Shown in pieces: positions 5,394 to 6,106 of a stretch of DNA of 6,106 nucleotides. Source of the DNA: an uncultured Eubacteriales bacterium (GTDB taxonomy: Bacteria > Bacillota > Clostridia > Oscillospirales > Acutalibacteraceae); contig ONRO01000225.1 in the NCBI GenBank assembly GCA_900320235.1, forward strand, positions 1 to 6,106. The letters are read 5' to 3'. The notes beneath the pieces are model-generated. The model did not search any database. It was not told the origin of the DNA and worked only from the letters and a program-made list of their open reading frames with translations. How positions within the stretch are numbered: the first letter of the stretch is position 1; every line of letters starts with the position of its first letter. The position numbers were made by a program, and so were the translations under genes.

Positions 5394-6106
5394 ATGAAAG
5401 TAATGAAAAAAGTCGTTGCTGCTGCACTGACAGTAAGCGTGGCTGCAACAATGCTTACGACAGGTGCAATGACGGCATCAGCAGAGACAAGTACAGGCGT
5501 TGGCCTTGCTGCTCATGCACTTACAGCATACAGAGAGGGTTGGCAGTATGTATGGGGCGGTACCTCTTACGGAACCGTTGACTGCTCAGGTCTTATCTAT
5601 ACTTACAATTATGTTGGCGGAAACAGAGTAGATATGCTCGGCTCATCAAGCTCTTGGGGTTATGTGGGCGACGGAGTTCCCCGTATTCACGGTCTCGGAC
5701 TTCACACACCGGGACATGTCGGAGTATATATCGGTTCAGGTATGGCGGTTGACGCCAGAGATGAATACTGGGGCGTTGTTTACCATAATGTTTATAATGC
5801 AAGCTGGGTAGAATGGTTCAAAGTTGCAGGAGTTTCATATCCTGAAAACGGATGGGTTCTTCTTGACGGCGATTCCTTCTATTATGAGGACGGTCAGTAT
5901 GTAGTAAGCACATCAAGAACTATCGACGGAGTTACTTATTCCTTTGACAGTGCTGGTGTTTCAAATATAGCACCTCCTTCAAGTGCTTATCAGGCAACAG
6001 ACTATTCGACAGCAAGCGCTGCTCAGGCAGAGGTTTCAAGCGGCTACTCTTATAATGATGATGACGAGGGGGAAGCTGAAAATGAGGACGAACAATCTGA
6101 GGAAGA
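5394..6106 (+). CDS. Secreted NlpC/P60 (C40) cell-wall peptidase with wall-binding-like repeats, C-terminus outside window
   Basis: A partial frame of 237 residues from ATG at 5394, still open at the right edge. Residues 1-30 are a Sec signal peptide: a Lys-containing start, a hydrophobic core (VVAAALTVSVAATML) and a likely cleavage after TASA (30). The NlpC/P60 domain spans about 35-150: YVWGGTSYGTVDCSG (52-66) with catalytic Cys64, and TPGHVGVYIGSG (105-116) with catalytic His108. The third catalytic position, usually His, falls on Asp120 in AVDARDEYWGVV; an acidic residue here is, I believe, usual in one clostridial subgroup. Such enzymes cut peptidoglycan stem peptides outside the membrane. 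Residues 152-190 (GWVLLDGDSFYYEDG, then TIDGVTYSFDSAGV) resemble two choline/glucan-binding-type repeats. A Ser/Ala/Tyr-rich linker (195-220) and a strongly acidic stretch (221-237) follow. AAGGGAG at 5376-5382 is the ribosome binding site, with a rather long 11-base gap. The gene faces away from ddl, and its substrate specificity is unknown. Confidence 0.9.
   Translation, partial: MKVMKKVVAAALTVSVAATMLTTGAMTASAETSTGVGLAAHALTAYREGWQYVWGGTSYGTVDCSGLIYTYNYVGGNRVDMLGSSSSWGYVGDGVPRIHGLGLHTPGHVGVYIGSGMAVDARDEYWGVVYHNVYNASWVEWFKVAGVSYPENGWVLLDGDSFYYEDGQYVVSTSRTIDGVTYSFDSAGVSNIAPPSSAYQATDYSTASAAQAEVSSGYSYNDDDEGEAENEDEQSEE

Overview
The window reads as ordinary chromosomal DNA from a low-to-mid-GC anaerobic Firmicute. 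The best guess is a Ruminococcus-like member of the Oscillospiraceae, based on the protein sequences, strong AGGAG-type ribosome binding sites and the DUF1934-argS pairing typical of Firmicutes. No mobile element, CRISPR array, rRNA or tRNA gene was seen. The genus is inference.

Layout: five genes lie on the minus strand, in transcription order ddl (D-alanine-D-alanine ligase), murI (glutamate racemase), a DUF1934/YwiB-family gene, argS (arginyl-tRNA synthetase) and a partial homocysteine S-methyltransferase-like gene that runs off the left edge. ddl and murI overlap by 8 bases. DUF1934 and argS overlap by 35 bases. A 206-base gap with a promoter candidate separates murI from DUF1934, so there are probably two transcription units: a peptidoglycan-precursor unit (ddl-murI) and a translation-linked unit (DUF1934-argS-methyltransferase-like).

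A 451-base non-coding region (about 4943-5393) separates ddl from one plus-strand gene at the right edge. That gene encodes a secreted NlpC/P60 cell-wall hydrolase with a signal peptide, choline/glucan-binding-like repeats and an acidic tail, and it is cut by the window end. The two divergent sides both concern peptidoglycan: one makes D-Ala-D-Ala and D-Glu, the other cleaves wall peptides. Both divergent transcripts have leaders with inverted repeats that I cannot assign to a known riboswitch.

The points most worth a second look are: (1) the methyltransferase-like protein, which lacks the usual N-terminal barrel motif and has Ser in place of the first zinc-binding Cys; (2) the nested and mutually exclusive helices in the ddl leader; (3) the helices next to the ribosome binding site of the hydrolase gene; and (4) the TTG start of ddl, which its ribosome binding site supports over an upstream GTG. 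I see no convincing new multi-gene system here.
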